A DNA stretch of 64,000 bases from assembly GCF_000526415.1 (NCBI RefSeq), contig NZ_JAGA01000002.1:1604001-1668000 (forward strand). Reading direction: 5' to 3'. Shown here piece by piece: positions 1 to 7,403 of this stretch. The notes beneath the pieces are model-generated. The model saw only the letters and a program-made list of their open reading frames with translations, searched no databases and was not told the origin of the DNA. This DNA is from Kallotenue papyrolyticum (GTDB taxonomy: Bacteria; Chloroflexota; Chloroflexia; Chloroflexales; Kallotenuaceae). The number at the start of each line of letters is the position of its first letter. Positions within the stretch are counted from its first letter, which is position 1. The translations under genes were made by a program, and so were the position numbers.

Positions 1-1
1 G

Positions 2-439
2 TACTACCCCATCGGCCAGCCCGGCATCAGCGGCGCCGAGACGCTGCCCACCGACGGCTGGGGCGCGTCCGCGATGTTGGCCGCGCTGATCGAGGGCGCC
101 GCCGGCGTGCAGGATCGTGGCACGCGCTTCGCGCACGCGCTGATCGCCCCGCGCTGGAGCGCCGCGCCCGATGTCAGCAGTGCGCGCGTGACGGTGCGCT
201 ATGGCGCCTCAGACGGCTATGTCGCCTACCACTGGCAGCGCCAGGCCGATGGGCTGCGCCTGCGCTGGACCGGCAGCGGCACGCACGTCACTCTGCGCCT
301 GTTGCTGCCACCCGCCGTGCCCGCCGCGCGCGTGTTGTTGGACGGCCGACCGATCACCACGCGTCTCGAAACGGTGGGCGCCAGCCACTACCTGGTGGTG
401 GAAGCACCGGCCTCAGGCGACCTCACGGTGCGTTGGTAG
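2..439 (+). CDS. C-terminal end of a glycosidase-like protein (partial)
   Basis: The reading frame is open from the window edge and stops at TAG 437-439, so the start lies upstream. The visible 145 residues contain a stretch with GAETLPTDGWGASAML and ALIEGAAGVQ, which resembles the last helices of an (alpha/alpha)6-barrel glycoside hydrolase. It is followed by a short beta-rich tail with alternating hydrophobic residues, as expected for the C-terminal beta-sandwich of such enzymes. The GH family cannot be decided from this fragment, and an alternative is a non-catalytic carbohydrate-processing protein. There is no signal for co-transcription with dnaA, because the origin region separates them. 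Confidence 0.6.
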   Translation, partial: YYPIGQPGISGAETLPTDGWGASAMLAALIEGAAGVQDRGTRFAHALIAPRWSAAPDVSSARVTVRYGASDGYVAYHWQRQADGLRLRWTGSGTHVTLRLLLPPAVPAARVLLDGRPITTRLETVGASHYLVVEAPASGDLTVRW

Positions 440-792
440 CCCCGCCGGCACGGCCTTAATATTGCGACAAACTATAGTGTTTCGTTATGGCAAGTCCTGA
501 ATGTCATCGAATCTTAATCTGGCCGGGGTGGCCTGCCTATCCACAGCCTCTGCCGAGTTATCCACAATCCAACAACCAGGCTGTGGATGACTGCCGGCCG
601 GCACCGCTGCAGGCGATCGCCTTGCAATGCCCTATTGCGCATGGCTTGCGTCTGGCGTGCGCATGTTATCCACATCTTTGGGGAAAACCCGGCGCAAGTT
701 TTCCCCATTATGCACGGCGCTCGATTAGAAGTCGTGGGGACAAGCCCGCTACTACTATAAAAAACTCTTATCGGAGAAGTGCCGGTTCCCTC
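440..792. other. Chromosomal replication origin (oriC) region
   Basis: This gene-free stretch before dnaA holds two perfect DnaA boxes TTATCCACA (558-566, 666-674). Near matches lie at 537-545 (CTATCCACA), 582-590 (minus strand TCATCCACA) and 735-743 (minus strand TTGTCCCCA). An inverted repeat GGGGAAAAC/GTTTTCCCC spans 680-706. A DnaA-trio-like CTACTACTA at 749-757 runs into an A/T-rich tract (755-770), a candidate unwinding element. The order box, GC-rich spacer, trio, A/T tract matches the basal unwinding system described for Bacillus subtilis. Assignment as oriC rests on this and on the adjacent dnaA. Confidence 0.85.
749..770. other. DnaA-trio and A/T-rich unwinding element
   Basis: The plus strand reads CTACTACTA followed by TAAAAAACTCTTA, so the minus strand carries three TAG trinucleotides. 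DnaA-trios bind DnaA on the exposed strand next to a DnaA box. The neighbouring minus-strand TTGTCCCCA (735-743) is a plausible degenerate box, separated from the trios by GCCCG. Confidence 0.6.
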
Positions 793-821
793 TTGAAGAA
801 GTGCGCGGGATCGAGTATGAT
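793..821 (+). promoter_or_regulatory. dnaA promoter, -35 TTGAAG / -10 TATGAT
   Basis: TTGAAG (793-798) and TATGAT (816-821) are separated by 17 bases, which predicts transcription from about 828 and a leader of roughly 110 nt. A DnaA-box-like GTTTCCACA at 846-854 lies in that leader and could mediate autoregulation. Confidence 0.6.
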
Positions 822-938
822 CGCCCGTACATCGAAACGGTAGCGGTTTCCACAACCGGCAAGATACACCCCCTCTTCCGGCAACCGTGCACACCTCTGG
901 TGATGTGTGCGCGCGACTGGTTGATCAGGGAGGCAGCG

Positions 939-2357
939 TTGAATACCAAACAGATCTGGCAGGCTGCGCTCGGCGATCTGGAGTTGCAGCTCCCGAAGAG
1001 TGAGTTCAACACCTGGCTGCGGGAGACGACTCTGGTCGAAGTGGAACACAACCAGGCGATCATCGGCACGCCGAACATCTTTGCGCGCGAGGTGCTTGAA
1101 GGGCGTTACCACGAACCGATCCGCTCAACGCTCTCCTCGTTGCTGGGCTACCCTGTCGATGTCCAGGTGGTGATCGGCGCGGGCAGCGCGCTGGAGGAGT
1201 GGCGTCCGCGCGCCGGCGAGGGGGCGAGCGTGCCGCGCGCCACTGGGCCTGCCGGGCGGCGTGGCAGTGTGGCGGAAGCACCGCTGCAGGCCGAGCAGCT
1301 CGATCTGCTGACGCCGCGCACGGCGATGCTCAATCCCAACTACACCTTCCATTCGTTTATTGTTGGCTCGTCCAACCGGCTGGCACACGCCGCCTGTCTG
1401 GCGGTCGCCGAGCATCCGGCCAAGGCCTACAATCCGCTCTTCCTCTACGGCGGCGTGGGGCTGGGCAAGACGCACCTGCTGCATGCCATCGGCAATCTGG
1501 TGCTGGATCGCAATCCGGAGGTCAACGTGCTCTACGTCTCCTCCGAGAAGTTCACCAACGATCTGATCAACGCGATCCGGCGGCAGAACACCGAAGAGTT
1601 TCGCATGCGCTACCGCAGCATCGACGTGCTGCTGATCGACGATATCCAGTTCATCACCGGCAAGGAAGCGACGCAGGAAGAGTTCTTCCATACCTTCAAC
1701 ACGCTACATGGCGCCGGCAAGCAGATCGTGATCAGCTCGGATCGTCCGCCCAAGGCGATCAACACCCTGGAAGAGCGGCTGCGCTCGCGCTTCGAGTGGG
1801 GGCTGATCGTTGATGTGCAGTCGCCCGACCTGGAGACGCGCACGGCGATCCTGCGCGGCAAGGCCGAACAGCTCAACGTGCGCGTGCCCGACGAGGTGAT
1901 CGATTTTCTGGCGCACCGCATCCAGAGCAACATTCGCGAGCTGGAGGGCAGCCTCAACCGGGTGGTGGCCTTTGCTACGCTCAACCGCCAGCCGATCACT
2001 ATCGAGCTGGCGGCCTCGGCGCTGAGCGAGTTGCTGGAGAACACGCGCCGCCAGCGCATCACCAACGAGGCGATCATCGCCGCGGTCTCGCAGTACTACG
2101 GCATCGATCCCAAAGTGCTCAAGGGCCGTCAGCGCTCGCGCAACATTGTGGTGCCGCGCCAGGTGGCTATGTACCTGATGCGCGAAGAGACCGAGTCGAG
2201 CTTGGTGGAGATCGGTCAGGCGCTGGGTGGTCGCGATCATACGACCGTGCTGCACGGCTGCGAAAAGATCGCCGAGGACATCAACAGCGACTCGCGCCTG
2301 CGCGCCGACGTGCTGGAGATTCGCAATCGTCTCTATGGCAGCGCGCCAATGGCGTGA
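939..2357 (+). CDS. dnaA: Chromosomal replication initiator protein DnaA
   Basis: DnaA opens oriC as an ATP-dependent oligomer. The 472-residue protein has the N-terminal interaction domain (begins [17 protein letters not shown]), a variable linker, an AAA+ core with Walker [10 protein letters not shown] near residue 171 and Walker B LLIDDIQF near 231, and the C-terminal helix-turn-helix with [10 protein letters not shown] near 431. I chose the TTG at 939 because GGGAGG (928-933) sits 5 nt upstream and the protein then begins like other DnaAs. An in-frame ATG at 801 lies upstream of the predicted transcription start and would add 46 unrelated residues. Neither dnaN nor recF follows, and rpmH does not precede it. 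Confidence 0.97.
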   Translation: MNTKQIWQAALGDLELQLPKSEFNTWLRETTLVEVEHNQAIIGTPNIFAREVLEGRYHEPIRSTLSSLLGYPVDVQVVIGAGSALEEWRPRAGEGASVPRATGPAGRRGSVAEAPLQAEQLDLLTPRTAMLNPNYTFHSFIVGSSNRLAHAACLAVAEHPAKAYNPLFLYGGVGLGKTHLLHAIGNLVLDRNPEVNVLYVSSEKFTNDLINAIRRQNTEEFRMRYRSIDVLLIDDIQFITGKEATQEEFFHTFNTLHGAGKQIVISSDRPPKAINTLEERLRSRFEWGLIVDVQSPDLETRTAILRGKAEQLNVRVPDEVIDFLAHRIQSNIRELEGSLNRVVAFATLNRQPITIELAASALSELLENTRRQRITNEAIIAAVSQYYGIDPKVLKGRQRSRNIVVPRQVAMYLMREETESSLVEIGQALGGRDHTTVLHGCEKIAEDINSDSRLRADVLEIRNRLYGSAPMA

Positions 2358-2456
2358 GGCGCGTTGTCGGTTTCGTTCCAACGCCAGCCGCTCCTGCTGC
2401 GGGTCGACCATGCCGTCGGCCCGCGCGGCCTTTAAGCTGCCCGGCGCTCGGCGCTG

Positions 2457-2465
2457 TGGTAGCAT
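2457..2465 (+). promoter_or_regulatory. Extended -10 element upstream of the VOC gene
   Basis: TGG-TAGCAT lies 40 bases before the start codon at 2506. The TGn extension matches several other start regions in this window; no good -35 is visible. Confidence 0.4.
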
Positions 2466-2505
2466 ACCATAAGGCAAGTGGGCCTGAATGGCGGCGGAGG
2501 ATGCG

Positions 2506-3372
2506 ATGCAACGGTTTACGATTCACCCGCAGACGGCGATCGGCATGGTGGCGCTGCGCGTCGCCGATCTCGACCGCGCGCAACGTTTCTATAGCGAGGT
2601 GCTCGGCTTGCGCGTCCTGGAGCGCGAGGGGCCGCGCCTGCGGCTGACGGCGGATGGCGCGCGACCGCTGCTGGAGCTGGAGGCGTTGCCGGGTGCGCGT
2701 CCCAAGCCGCCGCGTACCACTGGTCTGTACCACTTCGCGATCCTGACGCCCGATCGTCGCGCATTGGCCCGCTCGCTCCGGCGCCTGCTGACGCTGCGCT
2801 ACCCGCTGACTGGCGCGTCGGACCATGGTGTCAGCGAGGCGTTGTACTTGGACGATCCGGATGGCAACGGCATCGAGATCTACCACGATCGGCCGCGTCA
2901 CGCCTGGCCGATGCAGGGCACCGCAGTGCGCATGAGCGTCGATCCGCTGGATCTGGACGCGTTGCTGGCCGAACTGAGCGACACAGAGCCCTGGGAGGGC
3001 CTCGATCCCGCGACGCGCATCGGCCACGTCCACTTGCATGTGGCCGATCTGCGCCAGGCCGAGGCCTTCTACTGCGATGTGCTGGGCTTCACGCTGATGC
3101 AGCGCTACGGCAACAGTGCCAGTTTTGTTGCTGCGGGCGGCTACCATCACCACTTGGGGCTCAACGTCTGGGCCGGCGTTGGTGCGCCGCCACCACCACC
3201 AGACGCTGTTGGTCTGCGCTTCTTCGAGATCCGCCTGCCGACACCGGCGGCGCTGGAGCAGGTGCTGACGCGCGTGCACGCCGCCGGTCTGACGCCCCAG
3301 GCGACGCCGCAGGGCTGGCTGCTGCGCGATCCGTCGCAGAACGCACTGGTGCTGGTGGCAGACGCACAGTGA
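2506..3372 (+). CDS. VOC-family protein, CatE-like extradiol dioxygenase/glyoxalase fold
   Basis: A 288-residue protein with two tandem vicinal-oxygen-chelate modules (about 1-130 and 165-288). Typical starts GMVALRVADL and GHVHLHVADL are present, as is the metal-ligand motif DPDGNGIEIYHDR in the first half. The layout matches the CatE/YfiE group annotated as catechol-2,3-dioxygenase; the substrate is unknown. The second half keeps a His at the first ligand position, while the first half has Met there but a later His (LYHFAIL), so the metal site probably spans both halves. The ATG at 2506 is preferred over 2488 because CGGAGG lies 5 nt upstream of it. Confidence 0.85.
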   Translation: MQRFTIHPQTAIGMVALRVADLDRAQRFYSEVLGLRVLEREGPRLRLTADGARPLLELEALPGARPKPPRTTGLYHFAILTPDRRALARSLRRLLTLRYPLTGASDHGVSEALYLDDPDGNGIEIYHDRPRHAWPMQGTAVRMSVDPLDLDALLAELSDTEPWEGLDPATRIGHVHLHVADLRQAEAFYCDVLGFTLMQRYGNSASFVAAGGYHHHLGLNVWAGVGAPPPPPDAVGLRFFEIRLPTPAALEQVLTRVHAAGLTPQATPQGWLLRDPSQNALVLVADAQ

Positions 3373-3409
3373 GCGCAGCTGCGGGAGCGGCACGCGGACC
3401 GGTGCGCGT

Positions 3410-4594
3410 ATGCTGACGCTGGAGACCTTTCACGCGCTGCTGACGCCCGAGGGCCAGGCAGCACTGGCGGCGGCCGCGGCGCTGGATGCCGATGAAACGA
3501 CGCTGCTGCCGGCGCTGACCAAGCTGCGCCGGCGCTTTCCCGCGCCACTGGCGGCGGCCGCGCTGGAAACGACCCTGCTGCGTCGGCGCGCGCGTTCCAA
3601 GTTTCGCCAGGCCGATGCGCTCTACTTCACGCGCGAAGCGCTGGAACAGGCCTCGGGCGAGCTGGTGGCGCGTCATCGCGCGCAGCGCTTCCGCGCGCAG
3701 GCGGATACGGTGTACGATCTGTGCTGCGGCATCGGCGGCGATGCGCTGGCACTGGCCGCCGCCGGTCTGCAGGTCGTCGGCTACGATCACGATCCCCTGC
3801 GCGTGGCGATCGCGCGGGCCAATGCGGCTGCGCTAGGCCTGGCGCAGCGCGTGACGTTTGTGGTCGGCGATGTGCGCGCGGTTGTGCCGCCGTCCGGCGC
3901 CTGGCTCTTTTTCGATCCGGCGCGCCGCGACGAACACGGACGGCGCCGGGCGCCCGCCGCGTACCAGCCACCCCTGGCGACGATCGAGCGCTGGCTCGAT
4001 CGCGCTGCCGGACTGGCCGTCAAGGTCGCGCCCGGCATCGACTATGAGACGCTGCCCTATCCGGTCGAGGTCGAGATCGTGTCGCTGGGCGGCGAGGTCA
4101 AGGAGGCCTGCCTGTGGTGGGGCGCGCTGCGCCGGCATGGACGCAGCGCTACGCTGCTGCCGGCGGGCGTGATGCTCACGGACGAGCCTGTGCCGCCGCC
4201 GCCGCTCAGCGTGCCGCAGCGCTACCTCTACGAGCCCGACGGCGCGGTGATTCGCGCCCATCTGATCGCGCAGCTTGCCCAACGCCTGGGCGCGGCGCAG
4301 ATCGATCCTTCGCTGGCATTTCTCACCGCCGCGCATCTGACGCCGACGCCGTTCGCGCGCGCCTGGGAGATCATCGAGGTGATGCCCTTCAACCTGAAGC
4401 AGCTCCGCGCCCGTCTACGGCATCTGGGCGTCGGACACGTCGTCATCAAAAAACGTGGCTCGCCGATCGATCCGCAAGCGCTGGAGCGGCAGTTGCGGCT
4501 AGAAGGTCCCGCCACGCTCACACTAGTGTTGACCCGCGCGCAGGGCGAGCATGTCGTGCTGCTGTGCCGTGAGGCACAGGCCGGCGGCGCGTAG
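3410..4594 (+). CDS. Class I SAM-dependent methyltransferase with THUMP-like C-terminal domain
   Basis: The 394-residue protein has a helical N-terminal segment, a Rossmann methyltransferase core with motif I VYDLCCGIGGDALALAAAG starting near residue 103, an acidic strand-2 end (GYDHDP) and a motif FFDPARRD near 168. The last ~80 residues look like the THUMP-like domain, with conserved FNLKQLRARLRHLG and VIKKRGSP. The family is thought to modify nucleic acids, but its substrate is not established. It starts 37 bases after the VOC gene on the same strand and may share its transcript. It converges with rluB with only 11 bases between the stops. Confidence 0.85.
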   Translation: MLTLETFHALLTPEGQAALAAAAALDADETTLLPALTKLRRRFPAPLAAAALETTLLRRRARSKFRQADALYFTREALEQASGELVARHRAQRFRAQADTVYDLCCGIGGDALALAAAGLQVVGYDHDPLRVAIARANAAALGLAQRVTFVVGDVRAVVPPSGAWLFFDPARRDEHGRRRAPAAYQPPLATIERWLDRAAGLAVKVAPGIDYETLPYPVEVEIVSLGGEVKEACLWWGALRRHGRSATLLPAGVMLTDEPVPPPPLSVPQRYLYEPDGAVIRAHLIAQLAQRLGAAQIDPSLAFLTAAHLTPTPFARAWEIIEVMPFNLKQLRARLRHLGVGHVVIKKRGSPIDPQALERQLRLEGPATLTLVLTRAQGEHVVLLCREAQAGGA

Positions 4595-4605
4595 CCGCCG
4601 GCGCT

Positions 4606-6075
4606 TCAGTCGAGGTCATCGTCCGGGATGGGCTGCGTTGGGCGCAGGGGCGCGCGGCGCGGCGCGGGCTGCCTGGTAGTTGGACGCGCTGCATCCGGCC
4701 GGGGCCGTCCCCCGCTCCGATTGTAGGCCTCACGCCGGCGTTCGTAGGCGGCGCGTTGCTCGTCGCGGCTGGGACGCTGTCCAGGCCGCCCGCTACGCGG
4801 GCGGTTGCCGGATCGGGCGCCTGTCTCACGGCGATCATACTCGCCGCGGATTGATGAACTGCTGCGATCGTAGCGCGGGCGTTCGGGCGCGCCAGAGCGC
4901 GAGCGCTCGCGGCTGGGAGCGGCGTTGCCGCGTTCGGCGCGTCCATACTCATTACGCATCGACGAGCTGCTGCGATCGTAGCGGGGCCGCTCGGCAGGTG
5001 CAGCGCGCCGGTTGCCGCCTGAGGCGGGTTGCTCGCGGCGGGCGCGATCATATTCGCTGCGCATCGACGAGCCTGTGCGCTGGTTGCGCTGCGCGTCGCG
5101 GTTGGTGCGGAGTGGTGTAGCCGGGCGGCGTGGGCGGGCGCGTTCGCCCTCGTCGATGCGATCAGGCTGCTCGTCTTCGCGGTCGGACACGGCGTGCTGC
5201 ATGGGCGGCGTGGACGGGCCCGGGCGGCGGCTGACGCCGCGGATGGATGGACGGGCATCCGGTCGGCTACGCGCTGCGGCAGACCGGCGCTGGTTGAAGG
5301 GTGGTTTCATGCGCTCCTCGGCAGTGGTATCTTCGGCACGGGATGGAATATGCCGCGTATGCTCGCGCAGCGCGGCGACCTCTTCGGGCGTGAGCGCGCG
5401 CCACTGGCCGGGCGGCAGATCGCCCAGGCTGATCGGCCCTTCGCGCACGCGGATCAGCCGGCGGACCTCGTAGCCCAGCAGGTTGGCGACGTTGCGGATC
5501 TGGCGTTTGCGACCTTCGCGCATGACAATGCGCACCCAGGCGCCATCGGGCCCGCGCTCTAGGATCTCGACCCAGGCCGGCAGGGTCACGCCGTCTTCTA
5601 ATTGCACGCCCTCGCGCCAGCGGCGCAGATCATCGATGGTGGGCGCGCGGTCAAGCAGCACGCGATACTCCTTCTCGATCTCGAAGCGCGGATGCGTCAG
5701 CCGGTAGGCCAGATCGCCATCGTTGGTCAGCAGCAGCAGGCCTTCGCTGTCGGCGTCGAGGCGTCCTACCGGGTAGATGCGCTCGTTGCTCGGCACCAGG
5801 CCAACCACGGTCGGCCGCGCGTGGGTGTCCTGCGCGGTCGAGATCACGCCGACGGGCTTGTTGACCAGAAAATACTGGTATTCGTCGCCGGGCTTGCGCG
5901 GCTTGATCACGGTGCCGTCCACGGCGATCACATCCACGTCGGGATCGACGCGCGCGCCCAGTTCGCGTACCACCCGTCCGTTGACGGTGACGCGACCGGC
6001 CAGCATCATATCCTCAGCGGCCCGCAACGACGCAACGCCTGAGCGGGCCAGGACCTTGTGCAATCGTTCAAGCAT
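4606..6075 (-). CDS. rluB: Pseudouridine synthase, RsuA/RluB family, with long Arg-rich disordered tail
   Basis: Isomerises a uridine in 23S rRNA if it acts like RluB. Residues 1-60 form an S4 RNA-binding domain. The catalytic domain carries the RsuA-family motif GRLDADSEGLLLLTNDGD, with the catalytic Asp near residue 104, and ends near residue 245. Unusually, about 240 further residues are low-complexity, rich in Arg, Ser, Pro and Gly, with a recurring unit of the form RYDRSSSSMRNEYGR in at least three variants. RluB and RsuA are normally about 230-300 residues. The tail resembles RGG/RNA-chaperone tails and probably binds RNA. Start ATG 6075 has only a weak ribosome-binding site. Confidence 0.92.
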   Translation of the reverse strand: MLERLHKVLARSGVASLRAAEDMMLAGRVTVNGRVVRELGARVDPDVDVIAVDGTVIKPRKPGDEYQYFLVNKPVGVISTAQDTHARPTVVGLVPSNERIYPVGRLDADSEGLLLLTNDGDLAYRLTHPRFEIEKEYRVLLDRAPTIDDLRRWREGVQLEDGVTLPAWVEILERGPDGAWVRIVMREGRKRQIRNVANLLGYEVRRLIRVREGPISLGDLPPGQWRALTPEEVAALREHTRHIPSRAEDTTAEERMKPPFNQRRSAAARSRPDARPSIRGVSRRPGPSTPPMQHAVSDREDEQPDRIDEGERARPRRPATPLRTNRDAQRNQRTGSSMRSEYDRARREQPASGGNRRAAPAERPRYDRSSSSMRNEYGRAERGNAAPSRERSRSGAPERPRYDRSSSSIRGEYDRRETGARSGNRPRSGRPGQRPSRDEQRAAYERRREAYNRSGGRPRPDAARPTTRQPAPRRAPLRPTQPIPDDDLD

Positions 6076-6337
6076 GGTTCGTTTCTCTTGGCGCCTGCGA
6101 TCGCAGCTGTGGCGTCACGCCACTCAGCGGTCGGAAGGATGGGGCAAGAACAGGGCCACGCTTCATCAGTCGGATGTACATATCATACCATGCCTGAAGC
6201 GTGCGCGCATCGCGCAGGGTTGGGCACCGGCCAGGATTGGCCCTACCAGACGGAAGCATATCCGGCAACCACGCGGGGCATCCCGACCGTTTGATCGCGC
6301 GAGGGTGGCTCCCGGCTGTGCGAGGCCGTGGCGCGGC
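6076..6337. other. Intergenic region with rluB promoter
   Basis: This 262-base stretch between the amidase stop and the rluB start holds one recognisable signal. It is an extended -10, TGG-TATGAT, on the minus strand (6190-6182), about 107 bases upstream of the rluB ATG. No hairpin or small gene was convincing. Confidence 0.45.
6182..6190 (-). promoter_or_regulatory. Extended -10 of rluB (TGGTATGAT)
   Basis: The minus strand reads TGG-TATGAT, a near-consensus extended -10 element. It predicts a leader of about 100 nt for rluB. No clear -35 hexamer was found. Confidence 0.5.
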
Positions 6338-7255
6338 CTAGCTGTCGCGTGGCGGTTCGTCGCTCAGGCGTTGCAGGCGCACCATGTCGCGGTGGATCCA
6401 GCGCGCGCCGGTGGTGTTGCGGAACGAGAAGACGCGCAGCCAGGCGCCGCGCTCTTCGGCAATCAGCAGCACGCGGTCGCGTTGCACCGTGCGCACGATC
6501 GGGAAGGAGGTGCCCGGTCCGGCGCGCAGGTTGGCGCGCGCGACCACGACCGTTGCGCGCAGATCGGGCAGCGGTGGCGGGTCGGGCCAGCCGTTGGCCG
6601 GTTGCGAGCGCAGGAAGCGCAGCAGCGCGTTGGCGATGGCACGCGCCAGGCGTTCGGGCTGTTGCAGCATAAGTTGCCGATCGGCGGCGTTGGTCAGGTA
6701 GCCCAGTTCGAGGATCGCCGCCGGCGTGTCCATCGCAACGCTGTGGTCGAAGCGCCGGCTGCTCAGTGCGTAGTAGCCGCGCATGTTGGAGGTGATGCGC
6801 GCTCCATCCCACGGCAGGCCGGTCAGCGCGCCATACTCGGCTTTGAGCGCCTCGACCAGCGCCAGCGAGGCTTCCCATTCGCGCCAGTGCGTGGCCGCTT
6901 TCCAGCCGCGCGCCTGCGGGCTGGGGCTGCCGTCGGCGTGGATCGATAGAAACGCATCGGCGCGATAGGCGGGTGGGACCGTCGCCGGCAGCACATCAAC
7001 GCTCACGTCCGCAGCGCGCAGATAGGCGGCGGCCAGATTGGTGATGCGCAGGTTGACGTCCACCTCGCGCACGTTGCCCGCCACCGCGCCGGTGCTGGTG
7101 CGCAGACGGGCGAGCTCATCCGGCAACTCGTGGGCGCGCCAGTGGCCGACCTGGAGGCCGACGCGCCAGCCGCGCTGAGCCGCCGCCGGCCAGGGCATGA
7201 GCAGCAGCAGGGCCAGCGCCAGCGTGACCAGGCGCTGCGTGGCTCGTCCGTCCAT
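6338..7255 (-). CDS. Secreted N-acetylmuramoyl-L-alanine amidase (Amidase_3) with SH3b domain
   Basis: Predicted to cleave the amide bond between muramic acid and the stem peptide. Residues 1-26 are a signal peptide ending in AAA/QR. The amidase_3 domain follows, with the zinc ligands His in GLQVGHW, Glu in VREVDVNL and His in LSIHADG; the general-base Glu is in AAILELGYLTN. Residues about 225-295 form a bacterial SH3 domain (RANLRAGPGTSF) that should target the wall. The opening GLQVGHWR is less canonical than the usual GHGG. The start is supported by GGAGAA upstream, and a TATACT (7303-7298, minus strand) may be the -10. Confidence 0.88.
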   Translation of the reverse strand: MDGRATQRLVTLALALLLLMPWPAAAQRGWRVGLQVGHWRAHELPDELARLRTSTGAVAGNVREVDVNLRITNLAAAYLRAADVSVDVLPATVPPAYRADAFLSIHADGSPSPQARGWKAATHWREWEASLALVEALKAEYGALTGLPWDGARITSNMRGYYALSSRRFDHSVAMDTPAAILELGYLTNAADRQLMLQQPERLARAIANALLRFLRSQPANGWPDPPPLPDLRATVVVARANLRAGPGTSFPIVRTVQRDRVLLIAEERGAWLRVFSFRNTTGARWIHRDMVRLQRLSDEPPRDS

Positions 7256-7360
7256 GGTGCTTCTCCTTCTTCAGCCGCGGGGCCAACGCCAGGCTCCAGT
7301 ATAGACCATCAACCTGAGAAGATCCTGAGAATCGCACTGCCCGCAGCCACGCAGCGCGTG

Positions 7361-7369
7361 TGGTACGAT
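7361..7369 (+). promoter_or_regulatory. Extended -10 of the helicase gene (TGGTACGAT)
   Basis: TGG-TACGAT lies 35 bases before the GTG start of the helicase, and no clear -35 is visible. It sits in the 148-base divergent gap shared with the amidase gene. Confidence 0.5.
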
Positions 7370-7403
7370 ACGCGGCGATATTGTCCCATACGAGGAAGCA
7401 AGC

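Noticed and set aside
801-938. N-terminal extension of DnaA from ATG 801
   Set aside because: The ATG lies before the predicted transcription start, the extra residues do not resemble DnaA, and a TTG with a good ribosome-binding site gives the family start.
4640-5300. CRISPR or intergenic repeat array over the RluB tail
   Set aside because: The periodic DNA is in the reading frame of the Arg-rich tail and encodes repeated peptides.
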